A stretch of 64,000 nucleotides of DNA from UBA5429 sp942493315 (GTDB lineage Bacteria; Bacteroidota; Bacteroidia; Bacteroidales; WCHB1-69), in NCBI GenBank assembly GCA_942493315.1, contig OW818690.1, positions 1,798,001 to 1,862,000 on the forward strand, in the 5' to 3' direction. The notes under the pieces were generated by a model that ran no database searches, was not told the origin of the DNA, and worked only from the letters and a program-made list of their open reading frames with translations. Each line of letters opens with the position of its first letter. Position 1 is the stretch's first letter. Position numbers and translations under genes: made by a program. This document shows positions 16,473 through 25,800 of the stretch, in pieces.

Positions 16473-19289
16473 ATGAAAAAAATCTTATTATTCTTGGTTG
16501 TCACCTTAGTAACTCTAGGTACAACATTAATGGGCCAACAGACTGATCCCATTAAAAACGATCCCAATGTGAGAATTGGAAAGTTATCTAATGGTATGAC
16601 ATATTACATTCGTGCCAACAAAAAACCTGAAAAACGTGTTGAGTTCAGATTAGCTGTAAATGCAGGATCAATGCAAGAAACTGATGCTCAAGTGGGCTTA
16701 GCTCACTTTGTTGAACACATGGCATTTAATGGAATTGAAGGATATCCCGGAAATACCATGATTAGCGAACTACAAAAATTGGGTGTTTCTTTTGGTGGTG
16801 GAATCAATGCGTATACTTCATTTGACGAAACTGTTTATGAAATTACAATGCCTATCGATGATCCCAAAAATATCGAATTTGGCTTAAATATCGTTAAAGG
16901 TTGGGCAAACGGACTTATTCTAGATGATAATGAGATTGATAAAGAAAGAGGCATTATTATTGAAGAGTATAGAAATGGATTAGGTGCTCAAGATAGAATG
17001 AGAAAAAAATGGTTCCCTGTTGCTTTTAATGGCTCTCGCTATGCTGATCGTTTACCAATCGGTACTTTAGAAAACCTACAAACATTCAAATATCAAACTA
17101 TTAAAGATTTTTATAAAGAATGGTATCGCCCAGATTTACAGGCAATTATTATTGTAGGAGATATTAATGTTGACCAAATGGAAGCTATGATTAAAGAAAA
17201 ATTTAGCTCTATTCCTGCCAGAACAAACCCACAACCCAAAATTATGTACCCAATTCCGGGAAACAAAGAACCAATGGCTGTTGTTTGTACTGATCCTGAA
17301 GCAGGTGGTTCTCAAGTGATGGTTTTTAATAAACATGACTATTTCTTAGTGAAAAATGTTGGAGATTTTAAAAAACTAATGACTCATCAATTGTATAACA
17401 TGATGTTAGAATCTCGTTTATCTGAATTACAACAAGATCCAAAAGTTCCTTTTATCGGAGCATCTTCCGGTTATGATAATTTTATTGGACAATGTGATGC
17501 TTATTCAAGTTCTGTTGTTGCTAAAGAGGGGCAAATTGAGAATGCTTTAATGTCTATTTTTAAAGAAAACAATAGAGTTCTTCAATATGGATTCCTTGAA
17601 ACTGAATTAAAAAGAGCTAAAGAAGAATTACTAAACAATTATGAAGTGGCTGCTAATGAAACTGATAAAACAGAATCTTACAAATTTGCTTCTGAATATA
17701 TTGAACATTTTTTACGTTCTAATCCAATTCCCGGAGCAAAAAGAGAATTTACTTTTGCTAAAAAATATTTACAAGAGATTACATTAGATGAAATTAATGC
17801 TTTAGCTAAACAATGGATCAATAAAGAAAATATGGTTGCTGTTGTTTTAGCTCCTGAAAAAGCAGGTTTAGTAATCCCTACTGAAAATAAAATTTTAGAG
17901 ATCATCAATGACCCATCATTACAAAATGTTTCTGCTTATGTGGATACCTATAAAGAACAAGAAGTGGTAGATGTTACGAAATTAGTGCCAGGAAAAGTAG
18001 CAAGTGTAGTTGAACTTAAAGAAATTGATGCCAAAGAATATACCCTTTCTAATGGAATCAAAGTTATTTTGAAAAAAACAAACTTTAAAAATGATGAGAT
18101 TTTATTTAATGCAAAAAGTAAAGGTGGTATGAGTTTATATACTGAAGCAGATATTCCTTCATTATTCTTTGCATCCCAATTTGTTGATAGAGCAGGTATT
18201 GGTGAATTAAACTATACTTCTTTGGAAAAGAAAATGAAAGGAAAAAAAGTGGGTGTAACTCCTTCAATTGACTTTGATAATGAAAGCTTAGATGGATCAT
18301 CTACACCTAAAGATTTGGAATTCTTTTTCCAATATTTAAATGCATTCTTTACCAACCCTAGATATGATGCAACTGTTCGTGAGTTAGTTTTAAATGAAAC
18401 TTTAGAACAAATGAAAAGCATCAAAGCTATGCCAATGTACAGATTTTTTGGTGAAATGATTGGAGCTATGAATCAAAACGATCCATATCAAGCTAACGTA
18501 CTTAATATGACTGAAGATTTTGTTCAAAAAGCAAACTATGAAAGAGCTTTTCAGTTATACAAAGAAAGATTTGCTAATCCAGCTGATTTTACCTTCTGCT
18601 TTGTAGGTAATTTTGATGAACCAACCATGATTAAATATTTAGAAACTTATTTAGGCTCTTTAAAAACAACAACCGTAAAAGAAAACTTTAGAACCGGCGT
18701 TGAAAAAGGATTCCCTAAAAAAGCAATTAGAAAAAATGTTTATGTAGGTACTGAACAACAAAGTTTTGTGGGTATTGCATTATCAAAACCAATCCCTTAT
18801 TCTCCAAAAAATACAATGATTGTAAACCAAATCTCAGAAGCTCTTCAAATTGAATTGATTGAAGTGATTCGTGAACAAATGAGTGGCGTTTATTCTCCAA
18901 TGCTTCAAATGCAAGCTACAAAATATCCAAATTCAGAATATATGACTTTCATTATGTTTGGCTGTAGCCCTACAAATACTGATACTTTGGCTAATGCAGT
19001 TATGAATATTTTGAAAAATTTCCAAAAAAATGGTCCAAAAGCAGAAACATTGGAAAAAGTAAAACAACAAATGATTAAAGATCGTCAAACTAACTTAGAA
19101 AAAAATAATTTCTGGTTAAGTTATATTTCCGGCAGAATTTATATGGGCGAACCTTTGAATGTAATTGCTACTTATGAAAAATCTGTTAATGAAATCACCA
19201 ATGAGGATATTGTTAAATTTATGAAAAAATTTGTAAACTTAAAACAAGTTTTAAGAATTGATATGTATCCTGAATCCATGCAAAAATAA
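16473..19289 (+). CDS. Exported M16-family zinc metalloprotease (PqqL-like, two-module)
   Basis: A 938-residue insulinase-type protease. A signal peptide (about 1-21, ending LMGQQ) suggests a periplasmic location. The active N-terminal M16 domain has HFVEHMAFNG (H78, E81, H82) and the distal acidic region ERGIIIEEYRNG. Further M16-like modules fill residues about 220-480 and 510-930, as in full-length pitrilysin/PqqL. It degrades peptides enclosed in the protease chamber. It follows the DUF5106 gene after 76 nt and ends before a strong bidirectional terminator. Together with the 406-residue protein at 5.9 kb, two M16 types are present. Confidence 0.92.
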   Translation: MKKILLFLVVTLVTLGTTLMGQQTDPIKNDPNVRIGKLSNGMTYYIRANKKPEKRVEFRLAVNAGSMQETDAQVGLAHFVEHMAFNGIEGYPGNTMISELQKLGVSFGGGINAYTSFDETVYEITMPIDDPKNIEFGLNIVKGWANGLILDDNEIDKERGIIIEEYRNGLGAQDRMRKKWFPVAFNGSRYADRLPIGTLENLQTFKYQTIKDFYKEWYRPDLQAIIIVGDINVDQMEAMIKEKFSSIPARTNPQPKIMYPIPGNKEPMAVVCTDPEAGGSQVMVFNKHDYFLVKNVGDFKKLMTHQLYNMMLESRLSELQQDPKVPFIGASSGYDNFIGQCDAYSSSVVAKEGQIENALMSIFKENNRVLQYGFLETELKRAKEELLNNYEVAANETDKTESYKFASEYIEHFLRSNPIPGAKREFTFAKKYLQEITLDEINALAKQWINKENMVAVVLAPEKAGLVIPTENKILEIINDPSLQNVSAYVDTYKEQEVVDVTKLVPGKVASVVELKEIDAKEYTLSNGIKVILKKTNFKNDEILFNAKSKGGMSLYTEADIPSLFFASQFVDRAGIGELNYTSLEKKMKGKKVGVTPSIDFDNESLDGSSTPKDLEFFFQYLNAFFTNPRYDATVRELVLNETLEQMKSIKAMPMYRFFGEMIGAMNQNDPYQANVLNMTEDFVQKANYERAFQLYKERFANPADFTFCFVGNFDEPTMIKYLETYLGSLKTTTVKENFRTGVEKGFPKKAIRKNVYVGTEQQSFVGIALSKPIPYSPKNTMIVNQISEALQIELIEVIREQMSGVYSPMLQMQATKYPNSEYMTFIMFGCSPTNTDTLANAVMNILKNFQKNGPKAETLEKVKQQMIKDRQTNLEKNNFWLSYISGRIYMGEPLNVIATYEKSVNEITNEDIVKFMKKFVNLKQVLRIDMYPESMQK

Positions 19290-19313
19290 TAATTGGAATT
19301 CAAAAAAAATACT

Positions 19314-19351
19314 ACAAAAAAAGAGCAGAATTTTCTGCTCTTTTTTTTTAT
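19314..19351. terminator. Bidirectional terminator between the M16 protease and sensor kinase genes
   Basis: The hairpin aaagagcaga-atttt-ctgctcttt has A and T runs on both sides. It lies between the convergent M16 protease (+) and response-regulator kinase (-) genes and should stop both transcripts. Confidence 0.88.
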
Positions 19352-19366
19352 CATAAAAATTAAAAA

Positions 19367-20452
19367 TTATTGTTTCGGAAAATAGAGTTTGAATGTACTC
19401 CCTCTATTGATTTCACTTTCAACTTCAATCTTCCCATTGTTTAATTTTAAAAAATCTTTAACCATATATAATCCTAATCCTGTTCCTTTTTCATTATTGG
19501 TTCCCTTTGATGTATAATGTTCATCGAGAATAAATATTTTCTCAATCACTTCTTGAGACATTCCAACCCCAGTGTCACGTATTTCAATTACTACCTGAGT
19601 GTCGATATCCTGAGCCCTAATGAATACTTGTCCGTTTATGTGCGTGAACTTCACAGCATTGGAGAGAATATTTCTGAAAATATTACTGCAAGTCATGTCA
19701 TCTCCCCAAAATATCAACTGAGGATCAATGTCAAATATAATTTGAATCTGTTTTTCATTCAAATTCAAATTTAAAATAGTCATACACTCTTCAATATGTT
19801 CTTTAATATTAATTTGTGTAGGATGAAGTTCAATGTTACTTCCTTGCACTTTAGTCCAGTCTAAAATGTTGTGAATCAATGCTAAAGTATGTTTTGTATT
19901 GTAGCTGATTTCACTAATTAATTGATGAAAATGGGGGCTTGACGAGTCTATGTATTTACCTTGAATTCCATCTAACAATAAGGCCATGGATGCTAATGGA
20001 GCCCGAATGTCATGGGCTAAAACAGAGTATAAACGATCCCTTGTTTTTTGAAATTTGATGATCGTTTTTTTGGCATCTGCAAGGTCAATATGGGTTTTCA
20101 CTCGTATAGATAATTCTTCTCCGTTAAAAGGTTTAGTAATATAATCAACACCTCCGGTATTAAACCCTTGAATAATATCTTTTGTTTGACTCTTTGCTGT
20201 GACAAAAATAATGGGGACTTCCTTATTTTTTAAATTATCATGAATCAATTTTGTTGTTTCAAATCCATCCAATTCCGGCATCATAATATCCATCAATACC
20301 AAATCAATATCATTGGTTTCTGTTATTTGAAGCGCACTACGTCCATTTAATGCAAAAAAAAGATTGTAATCATTTTCATTTAGATAATTCGAAATAACTT
20401 CCAAGTTAATTTGATTATCATCAACAATGAGGATGTTTTTTTTAGTTTTCAT
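19367..20452 (-). CDS. Response regulator-histidine kinase (REC-HisKA-HATPase)
   Basis: A 361-residue signalling protein with a receiver at the N-terminus (about 1-122: DD at 11-12, phosphoacceptor D55 in LVLMDIMMPE, K107 in TKPFN). A kinase module follows, with H147 in SVLAHDIRAP and HATPase motifs NILSNAVKFT, DTGVGMS and GTGLGLYM. There is no membrane segment or DNA-binding domain. The REC-kinase order suggests a cytosolic relay that receives phosphate and may pass it to a separate regulator. It overlaps the upstream 808-residue hybrid kinase gene by 11 nt. Confidence 0.93.
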   Translation of the reverse strand: MKTKKNILIVDDNQINLEVISNYLNENDYNLFFALNGRSALQITETNDIDLVLMDIMMPELDGFETTKLIHDNLKNKEVPIIFVTAKSQTKDIIQGFNTGGVDYITKPFNGEELSIRVKTHIDLADAKKTIIKFQKTRDRLYSVLAHDIRAPLASMALLLDGIQGKYIDSSSPHFHQLISEISYNTKHTLALIHNILDWTKVQGSNIELHPTQINIKEHIEECMTILNLNLNEKQIQIIFDIDPQLIFWGDDMTCSNIFRNILSNAVKFTHINGQVFIRAQDIDTQVVIEIRDTGVGMSQEVIEKIFILDEHYTSKGTNNEKGTGLGLYMVKDFLKLNNGKIEVESEINRGSTFKLYFPKQ

Positions 20453-22868
20453 TTTGATTACTATTGAATTCAGGATTTAAAGCTTTTAAAATCAAAGGAA
20501 ATTTCATGAATTGCTCTTTTAAGTCCTCCATTAAAAAATCATTAATTAGAGAGATGAGAGAGTCAGCATATTCAATCAATTCATCAATCTTAAGATTAAG
20601 ACCAATCATTTTTATTTTTTCAGCAAAATTTTCCACTTGAAATAGAACGAAATTATGTTGTATTTGATCCCATTCTTTCCAAAGTTGTTGGAAAAGGTGG
20701 TTTGTGGATCTCGTTTCGGTTATTCGTTCTTTGCTCTTTATCTCAACCGTTGGAGTTGCTTTTGTTGCAGGGATATAAGGAGATTGGATACTCTTATTTG
20801 CTAATTTTTCAATTGTATGAATGAGATCATCACGCTTCACAGGTTTGAAAAGATATCCTGCAAAATTTCCTGTTTCCATTATTTTTTCACTATGAAAAAT
20901 GGATGCAGTAAAAGCAATGAGTGGGATGTGCTTTAATGAATCATCTTGTTTAATCTTTTCTGCAACTTCAAAACCGGATAACCCAGGCATTCTCATATCT
21001 AAAAGAATGATATTAGGTTTATAAGTTTCTAATAAATGGAGTGCTTTTTCTCCACTATTGGCAGTTGTTACCAGATATCCTAAGGGTGATAATAGCTTGC
21101 TGATCAGTTCAGTATTCAAAAATACATCATCTACAACCAAAATAGAAAGGGGTGAAATAGATGGTCCACAATCTTCTACAATTTCAGATTTTGAATTTGT
21201 GGAAATGGAAATTTCCGGTTCAAGTTGAACATTTGGTATTGTTATCGTAAAAGTTGATCCAACTCCAAATGTGCTCTCAACATTAATGGATCCTTTCATT
21301 TTTTCTACCAATCTTTTAGAAATGGACAAACCAAGGCCAACCCCGGAATTTAGTCTTGTATTTTCAGAATGATGTTGTTTAAAATCTTCAAAAATGGAAT
21401 CCAGATTTTCTTTAGCAATACCTATCCCTGAATCAATAAACTCCATTTTTAAGATCCCTGAATTGCTGAAATATTGATGATAACTGGCTCTGATTTTTAT
21501 TTCACCCGATTCAGTAAATTTTACAGCATTACCAATTAAATTAAATATAATCTGTTTGATCCGTATTTCATCCAAAACTAATTGAGAAGGAAATGGTTGC
21601 TTTAAATCAATTGAAAATTGTAAATTTTTATCCTTAGAGATCTCACTAAACATAAAAATGGTTTCTTTTAATAAAGATTCAAGTTGAACCGGTTTGGTCA
21701 CTATTTCAAACATGCCGGATTCAATTTTAGATAGATTTAAAATATCATTTAATAAACCTAGTAAAAGAGTTCCACTATTAAGGATGTGATTGACCATTTT
21801 TTTGTCTTCTTCATTCTGGAGACTATATTGTAATGCTTCACTAAAACCTAAAATAGCATTGATGGGAGTCCTGATTTCATGGCTAATATTCGCTAAAAAA
21901 TCAGATTTTGCTTTGTTGGCACTTTCTGCATTTTGCTTTTCTAAAATCAATTTATTCTCTAAAGAAGCTCGAAGTTTAATATTAACAAGAATTTGTGAAA
22001 AGAGTGTTAATAATACTTCTTCTCTATGATTAAAAATATATTCATTTTTAACGAAATCAAATCCAATAAAACCAATACATTTTTTATTATCCATCATAGG
22101 AATAGTGATTAAACTTTTCACCTCCTGTGGCTCTAAAATCTGTCTGATAGGATCACTAACCGGAAGTGAAAGAACATCCTGTATATAGTTGTAAATCCCT
22201 TTTTTATGTTCTTCTACCCAAGGTTTTAATAGGTTAAGAGGAACATGTTGAAGACTCTTTATTTGTGGATGTATATTGGGAGCCACCCATTCGTAAGTAT
22301 TTCTGCAATATTTTTCTTCCCATTCATAATCAAATATGTAACATCTATCTGCTTTTACATAAGCTCCTAATTCAGCAAGTGATCTATTAATAGTCTGGTC
22401 AATATCTGATAATGGAATATTGATATATTGTGTGGCAATTTTCATTAAAATGGATTGAAGTTCACTTTGAATCATCAACTCTTTCTGAGCCAAATCCCAT
22501 GAAGTTATATCTCTACCAATTGCAATTAATCCGATAATAGTTCCTTCTTCATCAAAAAATGGTGTTTTTTTAGTATCAATTAAAGCTCTCCTGCCATCTG
22601 AATAGGTAATCCAATCAATATATTGTACACTTTTTTTTGACAATAAAACATCATTATCTTTTGATGAGTAAAAAGTGGCTTCTGTGTGTCCAATTAAATC
22701 AAAATCTGTTTTACCAATGATTTCCTCTTTTCTATAACCCATCAATTCAGCAAAAAGGTGATTACATCCTAAATAAACACCATTAATATCCTTAATCAGT
22801 ACAATGTCTGAAATAGAATCAATTAATGAACTTAAAATAGCGATATTTTTACCGTTAAAATCTTTCAT
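20442..22868 (-). CDS. Cytosolic hybrid histidine kinase PAS-GAF-HisKA-HATPase-REC with degenerate HPt
   Basis: An 808-residue hybrid kinase without membrane helices. In order: PAS (about 10-130), GAF (about 140-305), HisKA with H330 in ANISHEIRTPINAI, HATPase (NLIGNAVKFT, DSGIGIAKE, GVGLGLSIS), receiver (about 573-690, D624 in ILLDMRMPG), then a helical tail (about 715-800). The tail resembles an HPt domain but lacks the phosphorylatable histidine: the expected position reads NFAEKIKMIG. The GAF domain closely resembles one in the neighbouring 1553-residue kinase. It is 2 nt downstream of that gene, so the two are co-expressed. Confidence 0.92.
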   Translation of the reverse strand: MKDFNGKNIAILSSLIDSISDIVLIKDINGVYLGCNHLFAELMGYRKEEIIGKTDFDLIGHTEATFYSSKDNDVLLSKKSVQYIDWITYSDGRRALIDTKKTPFFDEEGTIIGLIAIGRDITSWDLAQKELMIQSELQSILMKIATQYINIPLSDIDQTINRSLAELGAYVKADRCYIFDYEWEEKYCRNTYEWVAPNIHPQIKSLQHVPLNLLKPWVEEHKKGIYNYIQDVLSLPVSDPIRQILEPQEVKSLITIPMMDNKKCIGFIGFDFVKNEYIFNHREEVLLTLFSQILVNIKLRASLENKLILEKQNAESANKAKSDFLANISHEIRTPINAILGFSEALQYSLQNEEDKKMVNHILNSGTLLLGLLNDILNLSKIESGMFEIVTKPVQLESLLKETIFMFSEISKDKNLQFSIDLKQPFPSQLVLDEIRIKQIIFNLIGNAVKFTESGEIKIRASYHQYFSNSGILKMEFIDSGIGIAKENLDSIFEDFKQHHSENTRLNSGVGLGLSISKRLVEKMKGSINVESTFGVGSTFTITIPNVQLEPEISISTNSKSEIVEDCGPSISPLSILVVDDVFLNTELISKLLSPLGYLVTTANSGEKALHLLETYKPNIILLDMRMPGLSGFEVAEKIKQDDSLKHIPLIAFTASIFHSEKIMETGNFAGYLFKPVKRDDLIHTIEKLANKSIQSPYIPATKATPTVEIKSKERITETRSTNHLFQQLWKEWDQIQHNFVLFQVENFAEKIKMIGLNLKIDELIEYADSLISLINDFLMEDLKEQFMKFPLILKALNPEFNSNQNEN

Positions 22869-22870
22869 TA

Positions 22871-25800
22871 TTATAATGTTTTATTTTTTTCTATAAATTG
22901 TTGAATGGTGTTCCATTCTTTTTGTAAGTCTTCAAATATTAAACTACAATTATCTTTATTATTTGATTGATTCTCCATTTGTTGGGCTAATTCCCCTAAT
23001 AAATTAAATTCGATATTAAAGGCACTTCCTTTGATAGCATGTGCTGCTCTAGTGATATTTTGTGCATCGTTTTCAAGAATAGCATTGTTTAACTCTTTGA
23101 TATATTTAGGAAACTCCTGAAGCGCAGTTTCTAATATACTGAAGTAAAAGTCACCATTACTACCTAATTTTTCAATAAATTTTTCTTTGTTAAAGTGTTC
23201 CGTTTGTTCAATCGCTATTTCATCAGAGTTTTTTTGTTTCTGAAGGGGTAAGATTCCAAGTAAAACTTTATTCAAATGAGCCCTTTCTATAGGTTTTGGT
23301 ATAAATTCACACATTCCGGCTTTAAAACATTCCTCTTTCTCCTGATTGGAAACTCCCGCTGTTAATGCAATAATCGGAATATTTAGATATTCCCCATTAT
23401 CCATAGATCTGATTTCTTTAGTGGCTGTTATTCCATCCATAATAGGCATTTGAACATCCATTAAGATCAAATCAGGAGTATTTTCTTTTACTAATTCAAT
23501 GGCTTCTTTTCCATTATTGGCTTCTCTAATTTGTGCTTTAGGAAATAAATTTTTGAGAAGGTTTTTGATCAATATCAAATTTATTTTAATATCTTCAACT
23601 ATAAGTATGGAAAGCTCATCATTTTGTGATACAAAATGGTGAGTTGATTCAAACTCTTCATTTTGATAGTTTTGATCAAGTACTTTTTTAGTGTTGATAT
23701 TGGTCAAATAATAATACAACTCATTAGGTTTGACAGGTTTTGTAATGGAAAACCTGATATCTAAATTTTTAACCCCTTCTTCTATAATTTGATCTTCAGA
23801 AGAACTATGTAGTAAAATAATAGACTGATGATCCGATTTAAATTTGGGACTTTTCTGAATCAGTTTTATGGTGTCAATCCCATTGATGTATGGCATGTGA
23901 AAATCAACAATAAAAATATCAAATGGAGGTTCATTCTCTATGATTTTTAAGGCCTCAATTCCAGTTTCAGCTGCTGTTGAATCGATACCCCAATGATTAA
24001 AAGTGTGTTTTAAAATCATTCGGTTATTACTATTATCATCCACAATGAGAATCCTATTGATATGGTCAATTTTTTTATTTTCAATATCTTCCCCATATTC
24101 ATAATGGGTTTCAATAGCAAATTCAAATGTACTTCCTTTATTTTCTTCACTTTGATATTGAATAAAACTGCCCATTTGTCGGGCTAATGAATTGGAAATA
24201 ACTAATCCTAAACCTGTTCCTCCATATCTGCGCGTTGTTGATGAATCTGCCTGTGAGAAAGCTTTAAACAATTTTTTTCTTTCATTTTCAGTGATCCCAA
24301 TACCTGTATCTCTGATTGAAAAAACAAATCTTCCGGTTGTTTCATCCATCTTTTGAAATGATAATCCAAACTCAACTTCACCCGATGGGGTAAATTTTAC
24401 TGCATTAGTTAATAAATTTACTAAGATCTGTTTTAGTCTGACAGGATCAATAACCGCAAATCTGGGAGTATCCGGTTGAATATTTAATAATAATTCTAAC
24501 CTTTTCTTAGCAGCTTGAACTTTAATAATATCGGATGTGTTTTCAACTAAATGAAGTAAATCTGTTTTAATTAATTCAAGATCTAATTTTCCGGCTTCAA
24601 TTTTAGAGAAGTCAAGAATATCACTGATAATTCCAAGTAAAGTGTTGGCAGATGTGATGGCATTTGTTAAATACTCTTGTTGGATAGAATTGAGTGAGGT
24701 GCTTTTTAGTAATTCAGTAAATCCGATCACCCCATTTAAAGGAGTCCGAATCTCATGACTCATATTGGATAAAAATTCAGTCTTGGCCTTATTGGCAGCT
24801 TCTGCAAGATCTTTGGCATCAATCAACTCCTTTTCAATTTGAACTTTTGAATAGGATTCGGCATAAATATTGGCTAAAACTTTTAAAACTTTGATCTCTT
24901 TTTCAGCCCATTGTTTGGTGGATTTGTTGGCTTCAAATCCAATACATCCCATAATGTTGTTTTTGTCAAATATGGGGATGATGATAAATGATTGAATATT
25001 GTTTTTTAAACAATTTTGTTTGTCAATTGCAGCATCTTCAGGTAATTCCTTCGTATTTGGAATATGTATAATGAGGTTTTTTTGAAGTTCATCAATGATC
25101 CGGGGAATATCAATAGATTGAACTTTTTGATTTTTCCGAACTCTATTGGCTTGAATATTTGAGTTCCATTCGCTTTTATATATTCCCTCTTTTTGATTTT
25201 CTTTAAAATGGATAATATAGGATCGATCTGCATCGAAAAATTGTGCCGTTTGTTTAAGTAAAAGTTTTACTTTTTCATCAATATTATAGCAATTGGCACC
25301 TACAAAATCAGAGGAAATCGTTGTCAATAACTTTTGAATCTCAAATTGTCTATTGATCACACGAACAGATTTTACTCTATTTCTCATGTTTACTAACATT
25401 TCTGAAAATACTTTCAAAAGAGCTTCCTCTTTTTCAGTATAATTCTGGAAATTATTTTTTGTATCAAACTCAACAAACCCAATACATTCACTTTCATCCA
25501 TCATGGGAATGGCAATCAAACTTTTAATATTGCGGTTGACAAGGTTTTGTTTTAATTCAATTGAATCAGAAATGGAATTTACATTGGAAATGGATACCGT
25601 TTCACCCATTTTATGCGAGGAAATCCAACTCTCATACAACTCCATTTTGTTACTGGTAGGTGCCATTTTTTCATCATTATTCTGAAGTAAGGACCATTGA
25701 TAACTCTTCCATACTGTTTTTAAATCCCACAAATATTCATATACATAAGCATTTTCAGCATTGACAAAATTGGCAATTTCAGAAAGTGAATTCTGAATAA

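Noticed and set aside
17136..18424. Several reverse-strand open frames inside the large M16 protease gene.
   Set aside because: They are antisense shadows of a well supported coding gene with no recognisable domains.
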